A DNA stretch of 64,000 nucleotides from JBLIRR01 sp049472395 (GTDB lineage Bacteria > SZUA-182 > DTGQ01 > JBLIRR01): positions 266,913 to 330,912 of the forward strand of contig JBLIRR010000002.1 in NCBI GenBank assembly GCA_049472395.1, read 5' to 3'. This document shows, piece by piece, positions 1-8,106 of this stretch (the first letter of the stretch is position 1; the number at the start of each line of letters is the position of its first letter). The notes below the pieces were generated by a model. The model ran no database searches. It was not told where the DNA came from and saw nothing but the letters and a program-made list of their open reading frames with translations. Made by a program: the position numbers and the translations under genes.

Positions 1-1
1 T

Positions 2-1057
2 TCAGCGGATGCTCTCTCCAGCAATAACAAGTCTTTTTTAGAAATTGCAAAGATCACTATGGAAAGGATTCAGGAAAGCTCAAAAAGCGATCTTGAACAT
101 AGACAAAAATCGATCAACGAACTTGTTCAACCACTGAAAGAGTCGCTGGAGAAAGTAGATAATAGGATTCTAGAGATTGAGAAAGCACGGATTACAGCCT
201 ATACAAGCCTTAATGAACAGATAAAATCGCTTTTAAGTACCCAGCATCAGCTTCAAAACGAGGCGGCAAATCTTGTAAAGGCCCTGCGGACTCCCACAGT
301 TCGTGGCCGTTGGGGAGAGATTCAGCTTAAACGTGTGGTGGAAATTGCCGGCATGATTGAGTATTGCGATTTTTTACAACAGCACTCGGCTTCTACAGAG
401 GATGGGGCCTTGTTAAGGCCTGATATGATAATAAAATTACCCAATAACAAAAATATTGTTGTTGATTCAAAAGTACCATTACATGCATACCTTGAAGCAA
501 CGGAAGCGGAAAATGACGAGAGCCGCGTGACAAAGCTTAAGGAGCATGCTCGTCAGATCCGCGCCCATATTGCACACCTTAGCACGAAATCATACTGGGA
601 TCAATTCACGCCGACGCCTGAATTTGCCGTTCTTTTTTTACCCGGTGAAAATTTTTTCAGCGCAGCACTCGAACAAGACGCACATTTAATAGAATGGGGA
701 GTTGATCAACGAGTAATCCTTGCCACCCCTACCACATTAATTGCCCTCTTAAGGGCAGTTGCCTATGGGTGGAGACAAGAGCATCTTGCTCAAGAAGCAC
801 ATACAATAGGAAATATGGGAAAGGCATTGTATGACCGCCTTCTTACTCTTGTGGAGCATTTTTCCGATATGCGCAAGGGCTTAGACCGCGCTGTGGATGC
901 GTATAATAAATCAGTGGGCTCTCTGGAAGGAAGGGTTTTGGTGACAGCCCGTAAGTTCAAGGAACTTGGGATTACCTCTGAAAAGGAGATTGAGCATTTG
1001 GAAAAAATTGATAGGGCTACCCGTTCTCTAAAGATCGATGAAAGAACTCACGGGTAA
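2..1057 (+). CDS. rmuC: DNA recombination protein RmuC, 5' end outside window
   Basis: The reading frame is open from the first bases of the window, and residues before the first internal ATG at 59 still fit the family, so the gene begins upstream and about 350 C-terminal residues are visible. An N-terminal coiled-coil stretch rich in Glu, Lys and Gln is followed by the conserved RmuC core: the TVRGRWGEIQLKRVVE block, a GALLRPDMIIKLPNNK stretch, VVDSKVPLHAYLEA, and PGENFFSAALEQD, ending near ATPTTLIALLRAVAYGW. RmuC is a predicted restriction-like nuclease-fold protein that limits inverted-repeat recombination; the exact biochemical activity is not firmly known. It converges on the HDOD gene, with only 3 bases between the two stop codons. 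Confidence 0.93.
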   Translation, partial: SADALSSNNKSFLEIAKITMERIQESSKSDLEHRQKSINELVQPLKESLEKVDNRILEIEKARITAYTSLNEQIKSLLSTQHQLQNEAANLVKALRTPTVRGRWGEIQLKRVVEIAGMIEYCDFLQQHSASTEDGALLRPDMIIKLPNNKNIVVDSKVPLHAYLEATEAENDESRVTKLKEHARQIRAHIAHLSTKSYWDQFTPTPEFAVLFLPGENFFSAALEQDAHLIEWGVDQRVILATPTTLIALLRAVAYGWRQEHLAQEAHTIGNMGKALYDRLLTLVEHFSDMRKGLDRAVDAYNKSVGSLEGRVLVTARKFKELGITSEKEIEHLEKIDRATRSLKIDERTHG

Positions 1058-1060
1058 TAC

Positions 1061-1936
1061 TTACACCCGTGCTACCTGTTGCTCCTCAAAAGCAATTTTG
1101 AGCTTTTCGAATTCATTGTCGATTCTAAAAAATAATTTTTCAAATTCCTCTTTAGGAAGCTGAATATATTTTTCATAATTATTGTCAAGCCGATGCTCTA
1201 AACTATCACTGCCTGTTCCGCATCCTCCCAACATGGCCATAATATCGGCAAGATGTATAATATAACAGATTGAAACATAATCCTCAGGGCAATCTTTGGG
1301 ATTGTGATGCCATCTGTTTACCTCAAGAAATACCTTGGGTAAATGCCAATGCGTTCCAATACGATATCCCACTTCACAATGATCTGTGCCCAGAATTTTT
1401 CTTTCTGCCTCAATATAATCATTGATACTCTGATTATCCAGTAGTTTTATTATTTCAGCAGTTTGATTCACGAGATAGGTTGAAATAATTGATTTGCCTA
1501 TATCGTGTAATATTCCACAGGTGTAAGCAAGGCTCGGGTCTGTTTCTTTAATGGCAAAGTGAGAGATATATTTTGCAGCGATCGCTGTCTTTATATTATG
1601 ATTCCAAAATAGTTCCCCTTCACACTCATATCCTTCCAGGGGCCGATCGAGAAATTTTGATGCTCCGCAGGATTCAAGGGCAATATTTAATATAACATTA
1701 TCTCCAAGATATGAAACAGCACGTTCAATTGAGGTAGTAGGAGTGGTTAAGAAATATGCTGCGGAATTTATCAATGCTAACACTTTCGCTGAAAGAACAG
1801 AATCATTCTCAACGATATTTTTTACATCAACGATTGTGTGGTCCTCCTTACTGATAACGTTTAATAATAAAGAGGCACTTCTTGATAACACAGGTATTTT
1901 ATCTATTTTTGTTATAATTTCATTGATAACAGTCAT
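1061..1936 (-). CDS. HDOD domain signalling protein
   Basis: This 291-residue protein is a stand-alone HDOD domain, a catalytically degenerate relative of HD phosphohydrolases found in bacterial signal transduction and motility control. Visible family features are the N-terminal block around IPVLSRSASLLLNVIS, the SAKVLALINSAAYF helix, the conserved SIERAVSYLG turn, and a retained HDIGK motif near residue 144 followed by an H-W-H-L-P stretch. An HDIGK motif makes residual metal binding possible, but the usual full HD-GYP set is absent. The start is supported by an AAGGA ribosome site just upstream. It has no operon partner; the nearest gene on the same strand (SprT-like) lies 104 bases away. 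Its partner and output cannot be read from sequence. Confidence 0.85.
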   Translation of the reverse strand: MTVINEIITKIDKIPVLSRSASLLLNVISKEDHTIVDVKNIVENDSVLSAKVLALINSAAYFLTTPTTSIERAVSYLGDNVILNIALESCGASKFLDRPLEGYECEGELFWNHNIKTAIAAKYISHFAIKETDPSLAYTCGILHDIGKSIISTYLVNQTAEIIKLLDNQSINDYIEAERKILGTDHCEVGYRIGTHWHLPKVFLEVNRWHHNPKDCPEDYVSICYIIHLADIMAMLGGCGTGSDSLEHRLDNNYEKYIQLPKEEFEKLFFRIDNEFEKLKIAFEEQQVARV

Positions 1937-2040
1937 GGATGTCCTTTTTATTTTTCGTGAAAAATAATCCTCATATTCTTATCGGCATATTGAAACACTT
2001 TATTCTGACCATCAGCAATTTTGGGCGCATCCTATATGCT

Positions 2041-3159
2041 CTATTTCTTCTCTAAAAGAAGTCCTTTGCCCTCTTTTTTTTCCTGAATACCCTTATAAAT
2101 AACCAGTTTTTTGCCTATGCATATACCGTCCTCCATGACCTTTTTATTCATCCTGCATGATCCTCTTCTCAATGTCACAGTATGGGGATATTTATATTTA
2201 AAGTACTCTTTTAGCAAAGGATCTTCAATTTTGACCAGGGCTCGGCTTTCCGGGAGGTGGGTATTCCCTCTCTGTTTTTTGCCTCTTTTATGCGTGCTCA
2301 GTGTTGAACGAAATCCCTCTATAATACCGACACCAAAATCGGTTTTGCGATGGCGAGTGTGCTCCTTATTTTTATTATAGTCAGCCCATTGGGAATGAAT
2401 AAAATTAATGACAAAGTGAAATACATAACACGCTATGCGGATATTTTGAACGGTTCCGCTAATTTCAAAGACAGTACCCATCTTACCCTTTTTGAGTATA
2501 TATGATGGCATCCATATTCCCTTAACAAAATAAAAATCCTTTATAAGACAGGCGAGAAGATACTCCATCCGTGTATGACGCAAGGCAGGTTTGCCAAGAA
2601 AAGCGCTCTCAAACCCCCTTTTCTTATTTTCCACAAGAATGTCTTCATTGTATTTGAGCATTAACTCCTGTGCCTTTGCCATGGCTGCCTCCGCCTCATG
2701 CCTGTTCTGGCTTGAAGCCAAAGCCATAAGCTTTTTGATTCTTCTCATGATTTTATCCTGAGAAAAATTTGACGCAGAAACTATACGCTCATCCAGGGGC
2801 TTAAATGTTCCTGATGCTTTTGGATTGGCCCTTAGCACATGGCATGCTTCAATAAAGAGCGGGCCATGGGCAGGGGCACTACGTGCGCCGAGCACCTCGT
2901 CTGCGTATTGATGAGCCATTTCATGAAGGAGAACTTCTCGAACAGCATCCCAAGAATGATTCAGGACAAGGTGGCGGCTTATGGAAATCTCACGCCTATC
3001 CCTAAACCAGCATCCCCATCTGTCATTCATATCCCTCACGCTAAAAATAGGATGGCGCATACGATTCCTCTGAGGTGAGCCAAGGATTAAACTGAGATTT
3101 TCCCATTCACATGAGAGACCATGAAGGATTCGCCTCTCAAGATCCTCTTGGAGTATCAT
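2041..3159 (-). CDS. SprT-like zinc metalloprotein with DUF2786 domain
   Basis: The protein has 372 residues. The N-terminal half is SprT-like, with HEMAHQYADE (an HExxH zinc motif) near residue 80, and a third possible ligand in AHGPLFIEACHVL. From about residue 133 a DUF2786 module follows (DKIMRRIKKLMALA and AEAAMAKAQELMLKYN), a helical domain of unknown function usually found next to such putative peptidases. The C-terminal third is basic and ends in a Lys-rich tail. Known SprT-family members act in DNA-protein crosslink repair, but transferring that role here is inference. A GAGGGG site sits just before the ATG. A candidate extended -10 promoter lies about 190 bases upstream, at 3353-3379. 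Confidence 0.8.
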   Translation of the reverse strand: MILQEDLERRILHGLSCEWENLSLILGSPQRNRMRHPIFSVRDMNDRWGCWFRDRREISISRHLVLNHSWDAVREVLLHEMAHQYADEVLGARSAPAHGPLFIEACHVLRANPKASGTFKPLDERIVSASNFSQDKIMRRIKKLMALASSQNRHEAEAAMAKAQELMLKYNEDILVENKKRGFESAFLGKPALRHTRMEYLLACLIKDFYFVKGIWMPSYILKKGKMGTVFEISGTVQNIRIACYVFHFVINFIHSQWADYNKNKEHTRHRKTDFGVGIIEGFRSTLSTHKRGKKQRGNTHLPESRALVKIEDPLLKEYFKYKYPHTVTLRRGSCRMNKKVMEDGICIGKKLVIYKGIQEKKEGKGLLLEKK

Positions 3160-3352
3160 TTCCCCTCAATTATACGCTCTTTTACCGGCATCACACAATC
3201 GGTAGCTCTCAATACTTCACAACTCAGTCAAATTGTTGGTTAAAGGTTGTGGCGTATTCGTTTCCAAGTGCCGGTCACCTAAGAAATTTTTTCCTGATGA
3301 TATAGGATACGAGAACCATTGTCAAATAGGTAATATGTGTGTCCATCGATGA

Positions 3353-3379
3353 ATTATAGCACACTTTGAGAAGTATACA
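3353..3379 (-). promoter_or_regulatory. candidate promoter for the SprT-like gene
   Basis: On the minus strand TTGTAT is followed after 16 bases by TATAAT, preceded by TG at the extended -10 position (TGCTATAAT). A transcript from here would carry a leader of about 185 bases before the ATG at 3159. No hairpin or small ORF in that leader is convincing. Only the motif match supports the site. Confidence 0.45.
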
Positions 3380-3427
3380 AGGGATTCTGCGCTATTCGTT
3401 GAGCCGTGGAGCGAGTGTTAATGTTTT

Positions 3428-3847
3428 TTAACCCTGCAACATCTTGTGTGCACTCTTCCCCTGCTTTTGCTCTTTGGCTTTTTTCAATAAAATACAACGG
3501 ATTATATCCGTTCTGCTGACAATGCCGACTACCTTCCCCTTTGAGGTAATAGGAATCCTCCTGAAATTTTTCTCTATCAAACACTTGACAAGATCAACCA
3601 GATCATCGTTCTCGTCAAATGTAACAATCTCCTTGGTCATTAAATCCGAAATGGAGGTGCATTTAGAATCATACAAAACTCGTAACAAATCCTTCTCGGT
3701 CAAAATACCTAAAAGATGCATGTTATCTTCTACGACAGGCATGCCAGTGATTTGATTCGTGAGTAATATTTCAATAGCTTTATAAATAGGGCAATCTTTC
3801 GTAATTGCGATTACTTCTTTTGTCATAATAGATTTTATACCAAGCAC
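3428..3847 (-). CDS. CBS domain pair protein
   Basis: This 139-residue protein consists almost entirely of two tandem CBS domains forming one Bateman module. The first covers about residues 7-60 (IMTKEVIAITKDCPIYKAIE, then ITGMPVVEDNMHLLGILTEKD) and the second about 67-122 (DLMTKEIVTFDENDDL, then RRIPITSKGKVVGIVSRTDI). Such modules bind adenine nucleotides and act as energy or ligand sensors. There is no fused effector domain, and the C-terminus is a short basic tail (KKAKEQKQGKSAHKM). The start is GTG at 3847, chosen because AAGGAG lies at the right distance upstream. It is transcribed divergently from trmO, so its partner is unknown. Confidence 0.85.
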   Translation of the reverse strand: MLGIKSIMTKEVIAITKDCPIYKAIEILLTNQITGMPVVEDNMHLLGILTEKDLLRVLYDSKCTSISDLMTKEIVTFDENDDLVDLVKCLIEKNFRRIPITSKGKVVGIVSRTDIIRCILLKKAKEQKQGKSAHKMLQG

Positions 3848-3954
3848 ACTTTTCTCCTTTATGATTCATGTATCTGTGATGCTTTTCCCTCTCTTCCTCT
3901 TCGGGTGGTCTTCTGATTTTTCGGTCAAAAGCGGTTTTATCTTCGCAGAATATA

Positions 3955-3963
3955 TGCTATAAT
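3955..3963 (+). promoter_or_regulatory. extended -10 promoter, probably leaderless trmO transcript
   Basis: TGCTATAAT ends 7 bases before the trmO ATG at 3971. Transcription normally starts about 7 bases after a -10 box, which puts the start at or next to the ATG. There is no Shine-Dalgarno sequence in between. No good -35 box is visible, as expected for an extended -10 promoter. Confidence 0.5.
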
Positions 3964-3970
3964 AGGGGTC

Positions 3971-4381
3971 ATGGAATTGAAACCGATAGGGATTATTCAC
4001 TCACCCTATAAAAACCAGGAGAGCGCACCAAAACAGGGAAATCTATCAGAAGAAGAGGCCACAATTGAAGTATTTGAAGAATATACCACGGGCCTTAAAG
4101 ACATTGAAAGGTGTACCCACTTAATCATCCTCTTTTACTTTCATAAATCTAAAACATGGTCACTTTTGCAAGTGCCTCATTTGGGAGATGGGGCCAGGGG
4201 CGTCTTTACCATCCGCAGCCCCCATAGGCCGAATCATATAGGGTTTACCGTTGTAAGACTCTTAGAGAAAAAAGACAATATCTTAAAAATACGTGGTGTT
4301 GATATGCTTGACGGAAGCCCGGTTATTGATATTAAACCTTATATTTCTCAATTTGATTCCTATGATTCCTCATCCTTATAA
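3971..4381 (+). CDS. trmO: tRNA (adenine-N6)-methyltransferase TrmO family protein
   Basis: This 136-residue protein has the single beta-barrel domain of the TrmO/UPF0066 family, whose E. coli member methylates the N6 of the t6A-modified base 37 in some tRNAs using SAM. Diagnostic stretches are the opening LKPIGIIHSPYK, the acidic SEEEATIEVFEEY, IRSPHRPNHIGFTVVRLL and the signature DMLDGSPVIDIKPYI. It is shorter than the E. coli enzyme (about 235 residues, with a C-terminal extension) but complete for the core domain, as in many archaeal and bacterial homologues. It ends 13 bases from the convergent response-regulator gene. The leader appears very short or absent. Confidence 0.85.
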   Translation: MELKPIGIIHSPYKNQESAPKQGNLSEEEATIEVFEEYTTGLKDIERCTHLIILFYFHKSKTWSLLQVPHLGDGARGVFTIRSPHRPNHIGFTVVRLLEKKDNILKIRGVDMLDGSPVIDIKPYISQFDSYDSSSL

Positions 4382-4394
4382 TCACGCGATGTCT

Positions 4395-4748
4395 CTATAG
4401 ATATGACTTTATAATGTTAATGATGTCATTTCCATGAAATGGTTTTATAATTATTTCATCAAAGCCTGCATTAAGCAATATATCTTTTAATGCATCATCG
4501 CTGGTAATGGCAAGAAGAGGAATATCCGGGGAGGATTCACGTATTTTAGCGGCAGCTTCTATACCACCGATTCCTGGCATATAATGATCAAGAATAATAA
4601 GATCGTAGTCATTCTCCCTACTCATCTTTATAGCCTCTTCCCCATCCTCCACGACATCGCATTCAATGTCGGCTTTTTCTAATTTAAGCTGCAATAAGCG
4701 TCTGTTTGATAACTCATCTTCCGCATATAAGACCCTTTTTTTTATCAT
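4395..4748 (-). CDS. single-domain response regulator
   Basis: This 117-residue stand-alone receiver domain has the full active site: paired acidic residues in LYAEDE, the phosphoacceptor Asp in LIILDHYMPGIGG near residue 53, the Thr in LAITSDD and the Lys in IIKPFHG. There is no output domain, so it probably works as a phospho-shuttle or CheY-like effector. A GGAGGAG site sits before the ATG. It is divergent from the hybrid kinase at 4987, a plausible partner by position only. Confidence 0.9.
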   Translation of the reverse strand: MIKKRVLYAEDELSNRRLLQLKLEKADIECDVVEDGEEAIKMSRENDYDLIILDHYMPGIGGIEAAAKIRESSPDIPLLAITSDDALKDILLNAGFDEIIIKPFHGNDIINIIKSYL

Positions 4749-4986
4749 TCCAATAATCTCCTCCCCCTTATTTTAGTGAGCTGTTATTTTTTTCGGCACA
4801 TTACCATGCTCCATTCGGAAGGCTCTCATGAATGAAATTATCCCTATAATTTTCCGATTTATAAGTTAGAGCACTGCTTTTGCATGGAGAAACCTTACGC
4901 TCATGTTGGATAGGAAGAATAAAATATAATCTGAACTCCGCTTAAAAAAAGGAAGCAGTAGAGGACATACTTAATGAAAGATAAAG

Positions 4987-7900
4987 GTGATGATACGCAT
5001 AAGGAGTCTAAGAGTCAAGATTAGTCTATCTTTCCTTATAGTGGCACTTTTGCCCTTATTGGGAATTTCAGCTCTTTTCTATTTTCAGGCAAAAAAAACT
5101 ACGGACCTTCTCCTTAAGGAAAGTATGGCCAATTTATCATATGAAGTTGGCATCGAGGTCCAAAGGACAATTGTGGATGCCACAACGCACATCAAAGCAC
5201 TGGCTGAAAATCCTGCCCTTCGATCATTCTCTGTACCACATGAAGAAAGACTGCGGGAGATGCACAAGATACAAGATTTTTTTCAGGTATTTGAAGATAT
5301 TGCTCTCGTCGATTCAGAAGGAATAGTCATCGCTTCTACTGCGTATGGTTTTCAAGGAGAGTGGGCCAACATGGAATGGTTTCAACAATCACTCGAAGGG
5401 GAAATAGTGCTTTCCCTTGTTTTTGCTCTTCTTAGTCCCTTTAGAACCGTTATCAATATATCTGCGCCGGTTATTGGGAAAGAGGGCGAAATATGCAGCG
5501 TATTATGCGGGAAAATGAATATGGAAAAAATCCATGATATTACGGACAGAGTAAGAATTGGGAAAACCGGTCATATATTCTTAATTGACCAAGAGGGTAC
5601 TCTCATAGCCTCTCCCAGCAAGTATAAGCATCTCTATAAATTAGAATCTGTCAGCTTTGGAAAGAAGATACTTTTGCATGATTCGGGATCATTTCGTTAT
5701 ATCAATAAAAAAGGTGTTGAAAAAATCTGTTATTACAGAACTATTGAAGGTTATAAAGGATTTAAAGGACAGGGATGGCGAATTGGTGTGGTGCAAGATA
5801 TCAAAGAGGCTTATGTTCATTTAAAACAAGTTCGTATACAGATATTTTTGGTATCATGTATTGGTTTAATTTTTATGGTTGTTTTGGCGGGCGTGCTGAG
5901 TCACCATATCTTAAAACCTATAAAAACCCTCCCAAAGGTTATTGAAAAAATTGCGAGAGGCGATCTCGACATAAGAATGAAAGTGAGAAGTAATGATGAA
6001 ATAGGCGATTTGGGGAGGGCCTTTAATAAAATGGCAGGGGATTTGAGAAGAACACGGGCTTCCTTGCAAGGAAGGGCCGAAGCACTCCAGCAAGCAAAAA
6101 TTGAAGCTGAGATTGCCAATAAAGCAAAAAGCCTATTTCTCGCCAATATGAGCCATGAAATCAGGACACCTTTAAATGGAATTATAGGCATGGCAGAGCT
6201 GGCGATGGATACTGACCTTAATGAAAATCAGAAGAATCTTATTCAAACAATTAATGCTGAAGCAAATTATCTGGGAAGAGTTATTAATGATATTCTTGAT
6301 TTCTCACGAATAGAAGCAGGAAGGCTTGAGCTTTCCATGGAATCTTTTAGCCTTCGAAATTTGTTTGAGGAAGTGGCTGAGAGTATAACCTTTTTAGCAG
6401 AGCGAAAGGGACTTGAATTCCTTTATTTTTTGCCTCTTTCTATTCCATCTCTGTTAATAGGAGATCAGGACAGGATCAAGCAGATGTTGATAAATTTGAC
6501 GGGTAATGCCATTAAATTTACCAATAAAGGGTACATATACCTTAAAGGGGAGATAGTTGAAGATCTTGGAAATAATATTAAACTACGTATTTCGGTCCAA
6601 GACACAGGGATTGGCATACCGAAAGAAAAACAATCAAAAATTTTTGAGAGCTTCACTCAGGCAGATGGCTCTGTTACCAGGAAATATGGAGGAACTGGTC
6701 TTGGGATCACCATATCAAATCAATTAGCGAAACTTATGGGAGGGCAAATAAACGTAGAAAGTGAGGAAGGGAAAGGGAGCACATTCTGGTTTACTGTGGT
6801 TTTGTCAAAATCGCACAATGATGAAAACAAAACAGGTAAAGAGAGTGATGGAAAAGAAGACAGTCGTTTGAAGGGTAAAAAGGTATTAGTGGTTGATGAT
6901 AACCCCATGGTCTGTTTTATCTTCAAAGAATACCTCAAATCATTTGGATGCGTCCCTATGGAGGCTTCTAGCGGGCAGGAAGCCTTCACAATGATGAAAA
7001 AACTTATTTCATCCGATGAATCCTTTGATGTAATTATAATTGATATGGAGATGCCCTATATCAATGGGATTGCGTGCATTCAAGAAATCAGATTGATCAA
7101 CGAGTTAAAAAATATTCCACTTATACTTCTTGTCTCTGCCCAGAAGGCAGGGGACCTGAAATCCTGTGAGGAGTATGGGATTCAAGGATATATCACAAAA
7201 CCGATTAAGTATGATGACCTTTTCAAGGCAATTAATAATATTATGGAAATTCCCCGAGAAAAAGATCCACACCATATAGTTTCGTACCCATTACTTTTGG
7301 ATTATAAAGCCATTGAGAAGAGGGAGGGGATACATATTCTATTGGTTGAAGATTACCCTACGAATCAGCAACTCGCCATAAGACATCTGCGCAGCGCAGG
7401 GTATCAGGTTGATTTGAAAGAAAATGGAGAGGAGGCGGTCCGGGCCTTTGAACAAAAACAGTATGATCTTATATTGATGGATATACAAATGCCTGTCATG
7501 GGGGGATATGAAGCAACAAAAAAGATACGGGATATGGAAAAACTTCGAACTAATAAGGATCCTATCTCGAGGAGGACTCCGATCATTGCAATGACAGCCC
7601 ATGCCATGACGGGGTATAAGGAGAAATGTATACGCGCAGGCATGGATGATTATATCATAAAACCATCGAGAAGGGAGACATTCTTAGCGATGGTTGACAA
7701 GTGGGCCCTTTCAAAAATAGAAGCAAAGGCGGTGACAAATCATACCCATCCACAGAATCATAGCAGTGACACTCCCTCTCCGATGGATTTTGAAAAAGTA
7801 GTGGCTGAATTTGAAGGAGAGAGAGAAATAGTGATGGAAGTTATTGAGGGTTTTATAAAGAATGTAAAGACTCAGATAGAGGTTATTCGAAATGCCATAT

Positions 7901-8106
7901 GTGATGGCAATGCAGAGGCAGTCAAAAGGGAGGCGCATTCAATTAAAGGTGGCGCTATGAATCTAATGGCACATGAGCTTGCCGGCATTGCTTTGGAACT
8001 TGAGGATATGGGGAAATCCGATTCCTTGGCAGAAGGTGCCCCCATACTTGAAAAATTTGAAAAGGAGTTTGATAGATTAAAGCGCTATATCACTGTGTGC
8101 ACCTAA
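4987..8106 (+). CDS. hybrid sensor histidine kinase (Cache-HAMP-HisKA-HATPase-REC-REC-Hpt)
   Basis: This 1,039-residue membrane kinase has a complete multistep phosphorelay. It has an N-terminal membrane helix (about 11-31), a periplasmic dCache-like sensor (about 40-280), a second membrane helix (about 286-306), HAMP, and a HisKA domain with MSHEIRTPLNG (His about 390). The HATPase domain has an N box near 505 and DTGIGIP, GGTGLG and GSTFWF motifs. Two canonical receivers follow, with acceptors in IIIDMEMPYING and LILMDIQMPVMGG, then an Hpt domain with HSIKGGA (His about 984). Every catalytic position is intact. The frame opens GTG-ATG at 4987/4990 without a clear ribosome site. It overlaps the convergent uvrA end by 30 bases. 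The cleft ligand is unknown. Confidence 0.93.
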   Translation: MMIRIRSLRVKISLSFLIVALLPLLGISALFYFQAKKTTDLLLKESMANLSYEVGIEVQRTIVDATTHIKALAENPALRSFSVPHEERLREMHKIQDFFQVFEDIALVDSEGIVIASTAYGFQGEWANMEWFQQSLEGEIVLSLVFALLSPFRTVINISAPVIGKEGEICSVLCGKMNMEKIHDITDRVRIGKTGHIFLIDQEGTLIASPSKYKHLYKLESVSFGKKILLHDSGSFRYINKKGVEKICYYRTIEGYKGFKGQGWRIGVVQDIKEAYVHLKQVRIQIFLVSCIGLIFMVVLAGVLSHHILKPIKTLPKVIEKIARGDLDIRMKVRSNDEIGDLGRAFNKMAGDLRRTRASLQGRAEALQQAKIEAEIANKAKSLFLANMSHEIRTPLNGIIGMAELAMDTDLNENQKNLIQTINAEANYLGRVINDILDFSRIEAGRLELSMESFSLRNLFEEVAESITFLAERKGLEFLYFLPLSIPSLLIGDQDRIKQMLINLTGNAIKFTNKGYIYLKGEIVEDLGNNIKLRISVQDTGIGIPKEKQSKIFESFTQADGSVTRKYGGTGLGITISNQLAKLMGGQINVESEEGKGSTFWFTVVLSKSHNDENKTGKESDGKEDSRLKGKKVLVVDDNPMVCFIFKEYLKSFGCVPMEASSGQEAFTMMKKLISSDESFDVIIIDMEMPYINGIACIQEIRLINELKNIPLILLVSAQKAGDLKSCEEYGIQGYITKPIKYDDLFKAINNIMEIPREKDPHHIVSYPLLLDYKAIEKREGIHILLVEDYPTNQQLAIRHLRSAGYQVDLKENGEEAVRAFEQKQYDLILMDIQMPVMGGYEATKKIRDMEKLRTNKDPISRRTPIIAMTAHAMTGYKEKCIRAGMDDYIIKPSRRETFLAMVDKWALSKIEAKAVTNHTHPQNHSSDTPSPMDFEKVVAEFEGEREIVMEVIEGFIKNVKTQIEVIRNAICDGNAEAVKREAHSIKGGAMNLMAHELAGIALELEDMGKSDSLAEGAPILEKFEKEFDRLKRYITVCT

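Noticed and set aside
4974..5024. 16-codon ORF overlapping the hybrid kinase start
   Set aside because: It overlaps the kinase in another frame without a convincing ribosome site.
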